A DNA stretch of 64,000 nucleotides from JAIUNP01 sp020161975 (GTDB lineage: Bacteria > Pseudomonadota > Alphaproteobacteria > Rhizobiales > Beijerinckiaceae). The notes beneath the pieces are model-generated. The model searched no databases, was not told the DNA's origin, and worked only from the letters and a program-made list of their open reading frames with translations. The position numbers and the translations under genes were made by a program. Positions 1 to 8,404 of the stretch are shown here, in pieces (positions within the stretch are counted from its first letter, which is position 1; the number at the start of each line of letters is the position of its first letter). The stretch lies in assembly GCA_036745275.1 (NCBI GenBank), contig DAIOGK010000010.1, positions 1 to 64,000 on the forward strand, read 5' to 3'.

Positions 1-60
1 CCCGGGTCACTTCTCAACGAAAACGCCGGGTCAAATCTCAGCGGTAATCAACAAATCGAG
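1..60. repeat. Possible end of an IS21-family insertion sequence
   Basis: Two direct copies of CCGGGTCA lie at 2-9 and 27-34, each followed by a similar tail (TCTCA, then CG and AA), giving a 25-base repeat period. IS21-family elements are known to carry such multiple short terminal repeats as transposase-binding sites. No istA or istB gene lies inside the window, so the element, if real, lies to the left or is only a remnant. The call rests on pattern recall and is tentative. Confidence 0.3.
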
Positions 61-71
61 ATTGAACTGTG

Positions 72-371
72 TCATTGACCCACCTCCTCCGGATTGCATT
101 CGCGCCCTTGGAGGTATGTCAGGACGTCCGACCAGCGGTAGCGAATTGCCCCTGCGCTGAGCCGAAGATACTTCGGACCCCAGCCGTATATCCGGCCCTT
201 TTCCAACCAAGATTTACTCATCCCGGTTAGTGTCGCTACCTGCCCAGTGGCCAGGAGTTTTTCAGGATTGGTGGGTTGGCGGATTTCGGCGGGAGTATTC
301 GCGCACCGGAGACCAGCGCGTATCGTAGAATTCACATGCATCGAAGTGACCTTTGAACTTGGCCCTGCCAA
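72..371 (-). CDS. Excisionase/AlpA-like helix-turn-helix protein
   Basis: This 99-residue protein has a winged helix-turn-helix core at about residues 38-90: a leucine-rich entry (EKLLATGQVA), a recognition segment around GMSKSWLEK, and the ending RYRWSDVLTYLQ. This order is typical of MerR/excisionase-type domains in phage and island proteins. The first ~35 residues are not conserved-looking, and a second ATG at 341 could be the true start. In islands such proteins act as recombination directionality factors or activators of the integrase gene. It lies 250 bases beyond the end of the integrase-associated small gene on the same strand. The family assignment is good; the exact role is inferred. 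Confidence 0.6.
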   Translation of the reverse strand: MAGPSSKVTSMHVNSTIRAGLRCANTPAEIRQPTNPEKLLATGQVATLTGMSKSWLEKGRIYGWGPKYLRLSAGAIRYRWSDVLTYLQGRECNPEEVGQ

Positions 372-623
372 GGGCCAAATGTGAAGCGTTCACATCTGCC
401 TCCGGCGATCGTTCAAAGGACATGGCAGGGAAATTTTCCCCTAAAGGGTGTGGTCCAGAGGGTCGATGCCCAAGGTCACCCGCCTACGGATATTCATCCG
501 CTGGATTCTGTCTGCTCATCCGTGTTCATAATGGCATAAGTCGCAGGCTGCCTCAATCTGTAACTGCCGTCAGCGAAATAGTGTCCAACAGTCTCAGCAT
601 AAGTTTCTGATCGCTCGAGGATT

Positions 624-1136
624 TTAATTCGGGCAGATGCTGAGATTGTCCCATTCGGCAAGTTCACCGATTATTCGCTGCACCGCCTCCGCTTCCAGCG
701 ATTCCCGCACGGGGTCTGGCCCCACTTCATAGGCATTGCCACGCCTGCGGAACATTTCGCAAAGGACGCGGGCGGTCTGCTGCACATCGGCTGCATTGGT
801 ACAGCCCATGACCTCACGCGCTGCGAGGCTTGCCAATTCCTGCACTGTCCGTGTCGCTCCAACGGGCGCAGACGAGCAGGAGCGCAGCGCACGCATCTCG
901 GCATCGCAGATATCGCGCTGTCTATGCCGCGCCATGAATTGCAGCGCGCGCTCCAGGTCGTGCCCAACCTGCTTCGCCGGTCCGACCAGCGCCGCCATCG
1001 CGGCGTCTAACCGCTCCCGCTGACGGCCTTCGGTTTCGCCGGTCGTATGGGCAGTGATAATGGCGAGCAACACACGTTCCAGCACCGTGCTGCCATCCCT
1101 GAAATCCGCACGATAAGTGGAGTCATTGACTGACAT
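624..1136 (-). CDS. Hypothetical protein overlapping the integrase gene
   Basis: The product is about 170 residues if translation starts at the ATG at 1136 (MSVNDSTYR). The reading frame is open further upstream, but that part is the antisense-like shadow of integrase codons, so I rejected the longer start. The start lies 14 bases inside the 3' end of the integrase gene, which implies translational coupling. The protein is mainly helical by composition, rich in Arg, Ala and Glu, with no signal peptide or membrane segment. I do not recognise a family. Its tie to the integrase suggests an island-specific accessory role, which is inference only. Confidence 0.5.
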   Translation of the reverse strand: MSVNDSTYRADFRDGSTVLERVLLAIITAHTTGETEGRQRERLDAAMAALVGPAKQVGHDLERALQFMARHRQRDICDAEMRALRSCSSAPVGATRTVQELASLAAREVMGCTNAADVQQTARVLCEMFRRRGNAYEVGPDPVRESLEAEAVQRIIGELAEWDNLSICPN

Positions 1137-2289
1137 CGGCCAACTCCAATATCCGGGCCGCGACCAGTTCCACCGGGGCACGCAAGCGTTCGGCGTTGAC
1201 GACGATGTAGCCGCCCGTGACGTCGCCATTGGCGCGGTGGTTCAGCAGGCGCTTGAGCGCGTAGTAGGGAACGTCGAGGCTTTCGGCGATGGTGATAAAG
1301 GTGCGCCGCAGATCGTGCAGCGTGAAGTTCACACCCGACCCCGTGCTGACCCGAAGCAGGAACTTCTTGGTTTCCACCAGATGCCCGTTCTTGCCGGGGC
1401 CGGGGAATACCCAAGGAGACCCTTCCGTTTGTTCCTTCCGCTTCGTGAGCAGGTCCGCGAGGAATGCTGACAGGGGCAGGTTCAGCGGGTCACCGTTTTT
1501 CGTCGTGGGCAGGTGCAGCGTGCGCGCCTGAAGGTCCACATTTTCCCAGCGCAGCTTCATAAGCTCGCCCCGGCGCATTCCGGTAAATAGTGCTGTTAGC
1601 AGGAAGTCGCGTGAGTAGTCCGGCTCGGCCATGACCGCTTTCCACCACATGGGTAGGTCCTGTGCGGTCACCAAAGTCTGCCGCCGCCGTTCGCGGTGCC
1701 ATGCCCGCGCTTGGCTGAGGATCAGCACCGGGTTCGGCGGGTAATCGTCCTGCGTGGCGGCGATAAAATTGTAGACCGAACGCAGATGGCGCATCGCGTT
1801 GTTGGCCGTCACCTCGCCACGCGTCCGGGCAATCTCCTGATGCTTGGCCAGCACCATTTGCCGGGTGATCTGGTTCATGGGCTTCTTGCGCCATGCCTTG
1901 AGGTAGAGCTTGGCGGTGCGCCCGTAATTGGTGACGGTGTGCGACGACAGCTTTGTGCGCGCCTCGAAGAACCGTTCGAAGGCCATCGCCAGCGTGACGC
2001 GTTCAGCGGTTTCCTTGCGCTTTTCCTCGTTGGGGTTGCGGCCCTCGGCCATTTCCCCCAGCACTGCCAGCGCCTTCTTGCGCGCCACCTCCGGCGCAAA
2101 CAAATCGGCGCGGCCAATGGTGACGCGGCGTGTCATGCGGTCAACCTGCCCTTCGGCGAAATAGACCTTGGAGCGGCTGCCGACCCGAAGGCCGAAACCG
2201 GAAAGCAGTGTATCGCGGTAGAGGACTTGGCCGCTTGCCGAGAACGGTATGTCGTCAATGGCGCGGCGGGTAAGACGTAAGCTAGGCAT
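1123..2289 (-). CDS. Tyrosine-type site-specific integrase
   Basis: This 388-residue tyrosine recombinase should integrate and excise the island it sits in. The N-terminal ~90 residues look like the arm-binding domain of P4-like integrases (GFGLRV, VTIGRADLF). A core-binding domain follows at about 100-200, then the catalytic domain. The catalytic set is complete: R239 in TGMRRGE, K264 in TTKNG, H325 and R328 in HDLRR, H351 in LLNHR, and nucleophile Y361 in GGY. The start ATG at 2289 follows a strong AGGAGG ribosome-binding site at 2294-2300. Its gene points away from the tRNA-Thr remnant at 6856, so its own attachment site probably lies to the left of the window or has been lost. Confidence 0.9.
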   Translation of the reverse strand: MPSLRLTRRAIDDIPFSASGQVLYRDTLLSGFGLRVGSRSKVYFAEGQVDRMTRRVTIGRADLFAPEVARKKALAVLGEMAEGRNPNEEKRKETAERVTLAMAFERFFEARTKLSSHTVTNYGRTAKLYLKAWRKKPMNQITRQMVLAKHQEIARTRGEVTANNAMRHLRSVYNFIAATQDDYPPNPVLILSQARAWHRERRRQTLVTAQDLPMWWKAVMAEPDYSRDFLLTALFTGMRRGELMKLRWENVDLQARTLHLPTTKNGDPLNLPLSAFLADLLTKRKEQTEGSPWVFPGPGKNGHLVETKKFLLRVSTGSGVNFTLHDLRRTFITIAESLDVPYYALKRLLNHRANGDVTGGYIVVNAERLRAPVELVAARILELADVSQ

Positions 2290-2510
2290 TGAGACCTCCT
2301 TTTGGCCTCAACTCAAACTAACCAAATCGTCTTGAAAAAGCAAGTTATATCAGATACTTATCAAACAATGACCAGCCCAATCTAACACCGGAAAAGCCCA
2401 TCCATCGCCCGCGCACGCGTGAGCGGACGAACATGAGGTTCGGCCGTTTCAGTTTAGCCCAGTACAACGCTATTTGTACGCACGCAGCGGCGAACGCCGT
2501 GTCAGGATAG

Positions 2511-3764
2511 CTAGGTTGGAAGCAGCCCTGCGACCTTCTCTACCATCGTGGCGCTTGCAACATCTAGGTCTCCGCCGATGTCGAGCTGATAGTGGTAGAA
2601 TTTTGCACCGGTAGACACAGAACCTACGTACTCAAGTCCTCCGGACTTGCCTGCGGCCGCTGGAGAAATCCAAACCCCGACTTTGCATCCAGCAGCAAGA
2701 ACGTGACTGAGAACCTGATAGCGATCGCTTTCGTCTATCCCGGGCTTGTACTTCACCTCACCTAAGCCAATGACGAGTTTCTTCTGTTTAAAAATGAGAT
2801 CTGGCTTGGTCGGATAACGCCTGTTGTCGAGAAAGAGGCGGCCGTGATGTTGGGGCTTGTTGCCATCAAGCACCGCAATCTTCTGTACCGCTAATGCTTC
2901 ACGGAACGTGTTGCGAACATAACTCTCGAAAATGTCATCGAGAGAGAAGAGGAAGCTCGGCATCTCGGTGCCAAGAGCCTCATACGCGAATCCAATTCGG
3001 CTGTAGCCGAGTAGCATCGAGTATACCATCAAGGCACCTCGATAGCCGTCCCTAAGCCAAGCGGGAACCATCGAAGCCACCGCTTGGTCGCCATACTGCA
3101 TTCGTTCTGGCTTGACCATTCCTAAGGCGTTTAGCGCTTCGCCGATGAGCTCACGGTCTTGGTTCCATTCGGGCTTCCCCGGCATAACGTGCAGGAATGC
3201 CATGCAGGCCGACTTGAGCACGGCGTTAGGATAGATGCCGGTGGAGAAATTAAAGGAATCGGAAGCGACGTTCAGTCCGTCCCCGCGCGCCAAGTAGCTT
3301 GATACTGTGCGACCAAACTGAACTTTTGGCCGATAGTGGCCGCGATGGTCTTCGAGGAAATAGCCTCTCGCGATGCCGACTGTGAGAATTGATCGAAGAT
3401 AGTGACAGAAGCCTCGCGCGAGCATTTCGTGTGGCGGGATGGCACTCGCGGCTTGGTATGATCGCAGGACCGGATAGATGCAATCGTACTCGGTGTCGGC
3501 GACCTCAAGCATTCGCCAGAGATTAGCAATGGGGAACTTGGGGACGAGATTGAGAACGATGTGAGAGGTGAGCGGCAAGTAGCCGATCAACCCCTTTACC
3601 CGGACTTCGATTCCGTCGAGCAGGTCGCGCAACTCGATCTTGTTCAACTCCCGTGTTTCTGGGAGCAGCAAGGACCGACCATCGCGGTCGAATAGATCGT
3701 CCCGTTGGAAAAGCCGAGGATCACGTTCGCGCTGATCGAGGATACGAACCAGCCGGGCGGCCAT
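2511..3764 (-). CDS. mcrC: McrC-like PD-(D/E)XK nuclease subunit of a McrBC system
   Basis: The 417-residue product matches the McrC layout: an N-terminal beta-rich region that contacts the McrB ring, a conserved LDDIFESYV segment near 276, and a C-terminal PD-(D/E)XK nuclease. The visible catalytic residues are D322 (KPDLIF) and E336-x-K338 (GEVKYK). In McrBC, McrC stimulates McrB GTP hydrolysis and cleaves DNA. The start is 3 bases after the mcrB stop, so the two are co-transcribed and probably translationally coupled. The gene has lower GC content than the chromosomal backbone to the right, consistent with horizontal transfer. A methyltransferase heads the same operon, so the target may be protected by self-methylation instead of being recognised as modified DNA. 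Confidence 0.87.
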   Translation of the reverse strand: MAARLVRILDQRERDPRLFQRDDLFDRDGRSLLLPETRELNKIELRDLLDGIEVRVKGLIGYLPLTSHIVLNLVPKFPIANLWRMLEVADTEYDCIYPVLRSYQAASAIPPHEMLARGFCHYLRSILTVGIARGYFLEDHRGHYRPKVQFGRTVSSYLARGDGLNVASDSFNFSTGIYPNAVLKSACMAFLHVMPGKPEWNQDRELIGEALNALGMVKPERMQYGDQAVASMVPAWLRDGYRGALMVYSMLLGYSRIGFAYEALGTEMPSFLFSLDDIFESYVRNTFREALAVQKIAVLDGNKPQHHGRLFLDNRRYPTKPDLIFKQKKLVIGLGEVKYKPGIDESDRYQVLSHVLAAGCKVGVWISPAAAGKSGGLEYVGSVSTGAKFYHYQLDIGGDLDVASATMVEKVAGLLPT

Positions 3765-3767
3765 AGG

Positions 3768-5381
3768 TTATGCCTCTGGTCCCAGCGCTTCGGGGGCTTC
3801 TTCAGGATCGTCGCTAGTCTGAAGGATGCTCTCGATCTCGTTAGAAACCGATTCAAACTTATCCTTGTCATGAACAAGTGAGCGATGCAGCCCTAAACGC
3901 ACCCTACGGAGCCAAACAGCAGCGAGATCGTCAACGGTCTTAACCCGCAGGAAATTGGAGTGACCGAAGCCATTGGGGAAGGTGTCGTTGAGAATCTTGA
4001 ACACTTGCATAGTGCGATTGACCACGTTCTCCTCGACACCCTCCTTTTCGAGATGGCTCTGGAGCGTAGCGCCGTCTGGATCGAGTTGTATCACCCAAAA
4101 GCGCCGGAGTAGTGCGTCATCCATGTCCGTCACCGAGCGGTCGAAGGGATTCGCAGTGGCGATGACAATGAGATTGTGGGGCAGAACGACTTTCTTGCCG
4201 GAGAACGGAAGCGTGAACTCGACGTCGCGGTAATCAACCTCAAGGTAGGTCAAGGCCTCTCCAAAAATTCGCGCAACGTCGCCGCGGTTAAGCTCATCAA
4301 TAACCGCAACGAATTTCTTGTCCTTGTTCTCTGGCTTGGCAGCCTCCTTAGCGAAGCTAAGGAATAACCGCGCGTCCAGATCGTACTTGACTCCTGCGCC
4401 CCCTACAGTCGGCAGCGGGCGAAAGCCTTCCATGAAATCGTCGTAGCCGATAGCGGGGTGGAACTGCAGGAACAGAACACGCGAATTGTCAGCGCCGGTC
4501 ATAGCTGTTGCGATTTGTCGGGCATATCGAGTCTTGCCGGTACCCGGAGGACCCGCTAGAAGAAACGCGAGGCTTTCCTTAGCCTGCATGCCTTGAATGA
4601 TGGCAGCGTAGACGGGGTCGTCTTCGGAGAGCAGGGGTTCGGCGAGACCACCTGCAATGCCGCCCTCAACCAACTCCTCGGCTTCTTCGTCACCGCCACT
4701 GGCGAGATACGCGACGAGCTTCGGAGCCAAGGCTGCCAGATACTGATCATTACTGGGCCGCGTGTCCAAAATCTCGGGCCAATCAACAGGAGGATTGGTG
4801 AGTCTAAACCGGCCTAAATACGGCGGCTTAAAATCTTTGAGCCCCAGTTGATGGAGAAGGTAATTACGAAGGCCCTCCCAGCTCTTGATCTCATCGGGAA
4901 AGCCCTCGAAGGCGTATAGCCAGATAAGGAAATCTTCGAAGCGAAAATCGTCTGGTATCTCTTGCTCGAACCGCGGCTGGAAGTCGTCGGTCAGCCGGTT
5001 AATCGCCTTCTCGCCTTCGATCAATCCCTCTAGCCGCATCTCGCGATAGCCGCGGGATGAAAACAGATTGCCCCACATTTTGGTGTTCTGCCGAACCATA
5101 TAGTCGTCTTCGAACGGCGGCTTGGTCCATGCAGGAATGCCCTTCAGACGGGGACGCAGGAGATTGTTGCCGGTACCGGGGTACGGCTCAATGCCCAGCC
5201 GTGCCCCATTAAAATAACGATCTAGAAAATGGTCAGTACCCAACCGCTGGGAGATATCGACGAGCGCTTCGGTACCAACATCATTGGCTGCAAACACGAA
5301 GGCCGGTAACAGCCAGTTCGCTTTGTAATTCTGTAGCCGCTCAATGGCTTGGACTATAGTGTCGATACTGAAATATTGCAC
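3768..5381 (-). CDS. mcrB: McrB-like AAA+ GTPase of a McrBC restriction system
   Basis: The 537-residue protein has a ~230-residue N-terminal part that I cannot assign, presumably the DNA-recognition module. A McrB-type AAA+ motor follows. Walker A is GPPGTGKT at 277-284, Walker B is VIDELNRGD at 360-368, the McrB-like NTP-specificity stretch reads ATANPFDRS at 408-416, and the arginine pair of the sensor region is RRF at 426-428. McrB rings use GTP to translocate DNA and activate McrC. Translation starts at GTG 5381, with GGAG 6 bases upstream inside the end of the methyltransferase gene; the gap between the genes is 3 bases. The N-terminal domain differs from the E. coli modified-cytosine reader, so specificity is unknown. 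Confidence 0.87.
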   Translation of the reverse strand: MQYFSIDTIVQAIERLQNYKANWLLPAFVFAANDVGTEALVDISQRLGTDHFLDRYFNGARLGIEPYPGTGNNLLRPRLKGIPAWTKPPFEDDYMVRQNTKMWGNLFSSRGYREMRLEGLIEGEKAINRLTDDFQPRFEQEIPDDFRFEDFLIWLYAFEGFPDEIKSWEGLRNYLLHQLGLKDFKPPYLGRFRLTNPPVDWPEILDTRPSNDQYLAALAPKLVAYLASGGDEEAEELVEGGIAGGLAEPLLSEDDPVYAAIIQGMQAKESLAFLLAGPPGTGKTRYARQIATAMTGADNSRVLFLQFHPAIGYDDFMEGFRPLPTVGGAGVKYDLDARLFLSFAKEAAKPENKDKKFVAVIDELNRGDVARIFGEALTYLEVDYRDVEFTLPFSGKKVVLPHNLIVIATANPFDRSVTDMDDALLRRFWVIQLDPDGATLQSHLEKEGVEENVVNRTMQVFKILNDTFPNGFGHSNFLRVKTVDDLAAVWLRRVRLGLHRSLVHDKDKFESVSNEIESILQTSDDPEEAPEALGPEA

Positions 5382-5384
5382 CCA

Positions 5385-6425
5385 TCACTCCGCATTGGTT
5401 TTCGACTTTCCTGGTTTGCGGAAATTGTCCTTGTTCCCCGCCCAACCATCCCATAACGGAGATGGATTAAGAAGTCTCTTCTGAACCTCATGCCATGTTG
5501 TTGGTTTATGGCCATCTGATTGAAGTGTCGTCTCAATGTAGTCGACATAGTCCTCACCCATGTCGATGCCGACCACATTGCGGTCATGTGCCAACGCGGT
5601 GAAGATCGTTGTTCCCGATCCTACAAATGGATCAAGAACATGACCACCAACTGGACTACCGACTTCGATGCACCGTCGCGCCAATTCCGATGGGAACGCA
5701 GCGTTGTGACCAGCTTGCCGCATACGGAGATTGCGCTCAATTGGGATGTTCCAAACGTCCTCCTCAACCAATTTCATGCGGTCGAAAGAATAAAAGCGAG
5801 ATTTCGAAAACATGAACACGTGTTCGTACTGCCTGTAGGGCCGATCACGCGCAGTCGGCTCGACGAAGGCGTTAACCCTATTCCAGATAATGTCGCTGCG
5901 CAGCGTCCAACCGCGTTGCTGCATGGCGAAGGCGACTTTCCACGGCACCCCAATCATTGACTTCTTCGGGATATCCCAACCGCTCTGATCAACCGGACGC
6001 AGCTTCTTCCGCGCGAAGTTGCGTGAGGAACTACGCGGGTCGCTGCCGTGGGGCTGGCCGTTGCCAGAATAATATGTGTCGCCGATGTTCAGGAAAAAAA
6101 CACCCTCGGGGTGAAGGGTGCGCTTAACTTCATCGAACACCTTCATTAGCGCATTAATGTATGCCTCAACGCTCTCCTCATGGCCTACCTGTCCATCGTA
6201 GCCATAGTCCCTAACCCAATAGTAGGGAGGTGAGGTTACGGCGACATTGAAGATTTCGTCAGGTAGCTGCTTAAGCATGGTCGCGGAATCACCAAGGATG
6301 ACGCCCGCGAATTTGCTATCAGCAGTGACCCAACTCGAGTGGTCCAAGTGATTGGATGATCGAGATGGTTCGAGAGGATCGCTCCCTGTTGATTTCTTCG
6401 CCCGCTGGGTGGATTTCGTAGCCAT
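5385..6425 (-). CDS. DNA methyltransferase (N4-cytosine or N6-adenine) heading the McrBC operon
   Basis: This 346-residue enzyme carries the catalytic motif TSPPYY at 64-69 and the SAM-binding motif DPFVGSGTT at 265-273. The catalytic motif precedes the SAM motif, the permuted beta order of amino-methyltransferases. SPPY fits N4-methylcytosine enzymes but also occurs in N6-adenine enzymes. The first ~30 residues are polar and probably disordered. It is the first gene of a three-gene minus-strand operon with mcrB and mcrC. The known LlaJI-type systems also pair methyltransferases with McrB/McrC-like restriction subunits, so a complete restriction-modification unit is the likeliest reading. GAGG sits 8 bases before the ATG. 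Confidence 0.85.
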   Translation of the reverse strand: MATKSTQRAKKSTGSDPLEPSRSSNHLDHSSWVTADSKFAGVILGDSATMLKQLPDEIFNVAVTSPPYYWVRDYGYDGQVGHEESVEAYINALMKVFDEVKRTLHPEGVFFLNIGDTYYSGNGQPHGSDPRSSSRNFARKKLRPVDQSGWDIPKKSMIGVPWKVAFAMQQRGWTLRSDIIWNRVNAFVEPTARDRPYRQYEHVFMFSKSRFYSFDRMKLVEEDVWNIPIERNLRMRQAGHNAAFPSELARRCIEVGSPVGGHVLDPFVGSGTTIFTALAHDRNVVGIDMGEDYVDYIETTLQSDGHKPTTWHEVQKRLLNPSPLWDGWAGNKDNFRKPGKSKTNAE

Positions 6426-6530
6426 GTCAATGTCCTCGTTAGGGGGATTCGTCGCGCTGACGATAGCGAATCAGCGAGATAAAAACGACGTTTATCTATT
6501 GATTCACATAATGATTAATAGAACATAACG
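6426..6530 (-). promoter_or_regulatory. Promoter/operator region of the methyltransferase-mcrBC operon
   Basis: This AT-rich stretch lies upstream of the methyltransferase start. It contains two short inverted repeats: GCTGA/TCAGC at 6456-6460 and 6471-6475, and GATAAA/TTTATC at 6478-6483 and 6491-6496. Restriction-modification operons are often controlled by such operators, sometimes bound by the methyltransferase itself. No controller gene is visible nearby. Promoter boxes could not be assigned with confidence. Confidence 0.35.
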
Positions 6531-6841
6531 GGAACACAATGCAAGGTAGGACTTTCCGGGAGCGCGGCCCAGACATTCAGAAAGCATGACATCCCTCCAT
6601 CCACGGGCTTGCTCCCCTGCCCAATCTGAGAGCGCCGTTGATAGGGGGAGGTCAGGGGGGCGGGAGGGACAGATTAGTAGGGCAATTCCTGATCTGTATT
6701 CTTCTGGTAGGGTTGCGGGATCAAAGGGCTGGCAACGCGATGATACCCCATGCTACCTCTCGACTCTCGAAAGTGGATTCTGGCCAAAGCGTTATCCAGT
6801 ATCGTCCAACGATTTCGTAGAACGTCTAAATCTCTGAAATT
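6531..6841. other. Gene-free stretch at the edge of island A
   Basis: I see no credible gene here. The open frames on either strand are short, lack ribosome-binding sites and show no family resemblance. There is a purine-rich tract (gggggag and ggggggcgggaggg) at about 6645-6668. The stretch ends at the half-tRNA attachment site and is best read as island-end DNA. Confidence 0.5.
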
Positions 6842-6923
6842 ATTACGAAAAACAATTCGTAATGATGGGGTCGGGGGTTCGATTCCCTCTTGCGGCACCA
6901 CTTTTCCCTCCACGGACGTTCAT
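6842..6923 (+). repeat. Attachment site: 3' half of a tRNA-Thr(CGU) gene
   Basis: Bases 6856-6900 read as the 3' half of a tRNA-Thr gene: anticodon loop TTCGTAA (anticodon CGT at 6858-6860), 3' anticodon stem TGATG, variable loop, T-stem GGGGG/CCCTC around the T-loop TTCGATT, acceptor strand TTGCGGC, A73 and an encoded CCA. The 5' half is missing and replaced by unrelated DNA, so this is a displaced attachment-site copy and not a functional tRNA. The segment just to the left (6842-6849) is a perfect inverted copy of the loop-proximal bases (6856-6863) with a 6-base spacer, resembling the paired core sites of a tyrosine recombinase. A degraded copy of this site, including flanking bases to 6923, occurs at 17121-17166. 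Confidence 0.75.
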
Positions 6924-7021
6924 GGTTGTCCATAAGGGTCTGAAAAATCAAGATAAATCAATATTTATGCGTCCGAAAGCATCCTTTGGCGTCTATTTTC
7001 GTGCGCTTGCATCCGGCGAAG

Positions 7022-7073
7022 ATGTTGGGTTTCATGTTGGGTAACTGAAAGGGCCCAACATCAAAAACCCAAC
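7022..7073 (+). promoter_or_regulatory. Left arm-type integrase sites and integrase promoter region
   Basis: Two direct copies of ATGTTGGGT lie at 7022-7030 and 7034-7042. Inverted copies (CCCAACATC at 7053-7061 and ACCCAAC at 7067-7073) follow directly before the integrase start. The same TGTTGG pair with the same 12-base spacing occurs at the right end of the island at 17048 and 17060. The arrangement fits integrase arm-binding sites that may also autoregulate int. Confidence 0.5.
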
Positions 7074-7083
7074 AGGTGCACCC

Positions 7084-8310
7084 TTGGCTCTGAACGATGC
7101 GGCGATTCGAGCGATCAAAACGACCGGAGAGAAGCAGAAGTTTTCCGACGAAGGAGGGCTCCAGCTCTGGGTTTCGGAGAAGGGCACCAAGACATGGCGT
7201 TTTGCTTATCGCTTCCACGGAAAGCAAAAGGATGTGGTGCTGGGGCAGTATCCTGCTGTTGGGCTTTCCGAAGCCCGCAAGCGGCGCAACGACGCGAAAA
7301 CCCAACTTGCGAACGGCAACGACCCCGGCCAGCAGAAAAAAATTGACAAGCTCACCAAGGCGATTGCCAACGCCACAACCTTCAAGGCTGTGGCAGAAGA
7401 GTATCTGGAGCGCCAAGCGCGCGAGGGCCGCGCCGAAACAACGCTGGCCAAGAACCGCTACCTTTTGGAGTTGGCTTATCCCGGTATCGGCAACCGCCCT
7501 ATTGCCGAGATCAAGGCGGCGGAAATCGTCGCCATCCTGAAGCACCTCGAAAGGCGCGGTACGCTGGAGGCCGCCAAGCGCGTGCGCGCCACCATCGGCG
7601 CGGTGATCCGCTATGCGATTGCCACCTCTCGCGCCGAAGCTGACCCGACTCCAGCGCTCAGGAACGCGGTTATTGCGCCCAAGGTGACGCACCGTGCCGC
7701 TATCACCGATGCGGTAGCTTTTGGCGGGCTTTTGAGAGCCATTGAAGCCTTTGATGGTCAACCCACGACCAAGGCCGCCCTGCGCCTTCTCCCGCTCGTT
7801 TTCACGCGCCCCAGTGAACTGCGTCTTGCCGAGTGGAAAGAGTTTGACCTCGACAACGCGATTTGGATCATTCCCGGCAACCGCACCAAGATGCGGCGCG
7901 AGCATTCCGTGCCGCTGTCCCGCCAAGCCCTCGCCATCTTGCGCGAGCTTCGCGCTCTGACCGGGCAGGGCCGCTTGCTCTTCCCCGGCCTTCGCGTTGT
8001 CACCCGTCCGATCAGCGAAAACACCATGAACGCCGCGCTGCGTCGCCTTGGCTATTCCAAGGAGGAAGTCACCTCACACGGCTTCCGCTCCACGGCTTCA
8101 ACCTTGCTCAACGAAAGCGGCAAGTTCTCCCCCGATGCGATTGAGCGCGCCCTCGCACACCAAGACCCCGATCCGGTGCGGCGCGTCTATAACCGCTCCG
8201 GCTATTGGAAAGAGCGTGTAGAGATGGCGCAATGGTGGGCCGATCATCTGGACGTGTTGCGCAAAGGTGCGGACGTGATCGCACTCAGGCGGTCCAAAAT
8301 AGATCAATAA
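7084..8310 (+). CDS. P4-type tyrosine integrase
   Basis: This 408-residue integrase should insert island B into the 3' end of tRNA-Thr. The N-terminal sequence MALNDAAIRAIK and the motifs GGLQLWV and VVLGQYPAVGL are the hallmark arm-binding domain (DUF4102) of P4-like integrases. A core-binding domain spans about 95-200, followed by the catalytic domain with R242 (TRPSELR), K269, H332 and R335 (HGFR), H359 (LAHQ) and nucleophile Y369 (VYNRS). The start is a TTG codon at 7084, chosen because the product then begins exactly like other family members; there is no ATG at that position. The gene lies 180 bases from the attachment site, the usual position. Family and role are secure. Confidence 0.92.
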   Translation: MALNDAAIRAIKTTGEKQKFSDEGGLQLWVSEKGTKTWRFAYRFHGKQKDVVLGQYPAVGLSEARKRRNDAKTQLANGNDPGQQKKIDKLTKAIANATTFKAVAEEYLERQAREGRAETTLAKNRYLLELAYPGIGNRPIAEIKAAEIVAILKHLERRGTLEAAKRVRATIGAVIRYAIATSRAEADPTPALRNAVIAPKVTHRAAITDAVAFGGLLRAIEAFDGQPTTKAALRLLPLVFTRPSELRLAEWKEFDLDNAIWIIPGNRTKMRREHSVPLSRQALAILRELRALTGQGRLLFPGLRVVTRPISENTMNAALRRLGYSKEEVTSHGFRSTASTLLNESGKFSPDAIERALAHQDPDPVRRVYNRSGYWKERVEMAQWWADHLDVLRKGADVIALRRSKIDQ

Positions 8311-8404
8311 TTTGTGCGTAATGCACTGACTGAATGGAGAATATGCTGGCGTCGCGCCATGTTCTGAATGAAAATTTCAGTCTCGGTCGCCGGAAAATTG
8401 CTGC

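Noticed and set aside
353..610. 85-codon plus-strand open frame near the left edge
   Set aside because: No ribosome-binding site, no recognisable domain and odd composition; it also overlaps the start of the excisionase-like gene.
1137..1229. Longer N-terminus of the hypothetical protein at 624
   Set aside because: This part lies wholly within integrase coding sequence and has a low-complexity Ser/Thr/Trp composition typical of a shadow frame.
6856..6900. Functional tRNA-Thr gene
   Set aside because: The acceptor 5' strand, D-arm and 5' anticodon stem are missing upstream, so only the 3' half exists; treated as an attachment site.
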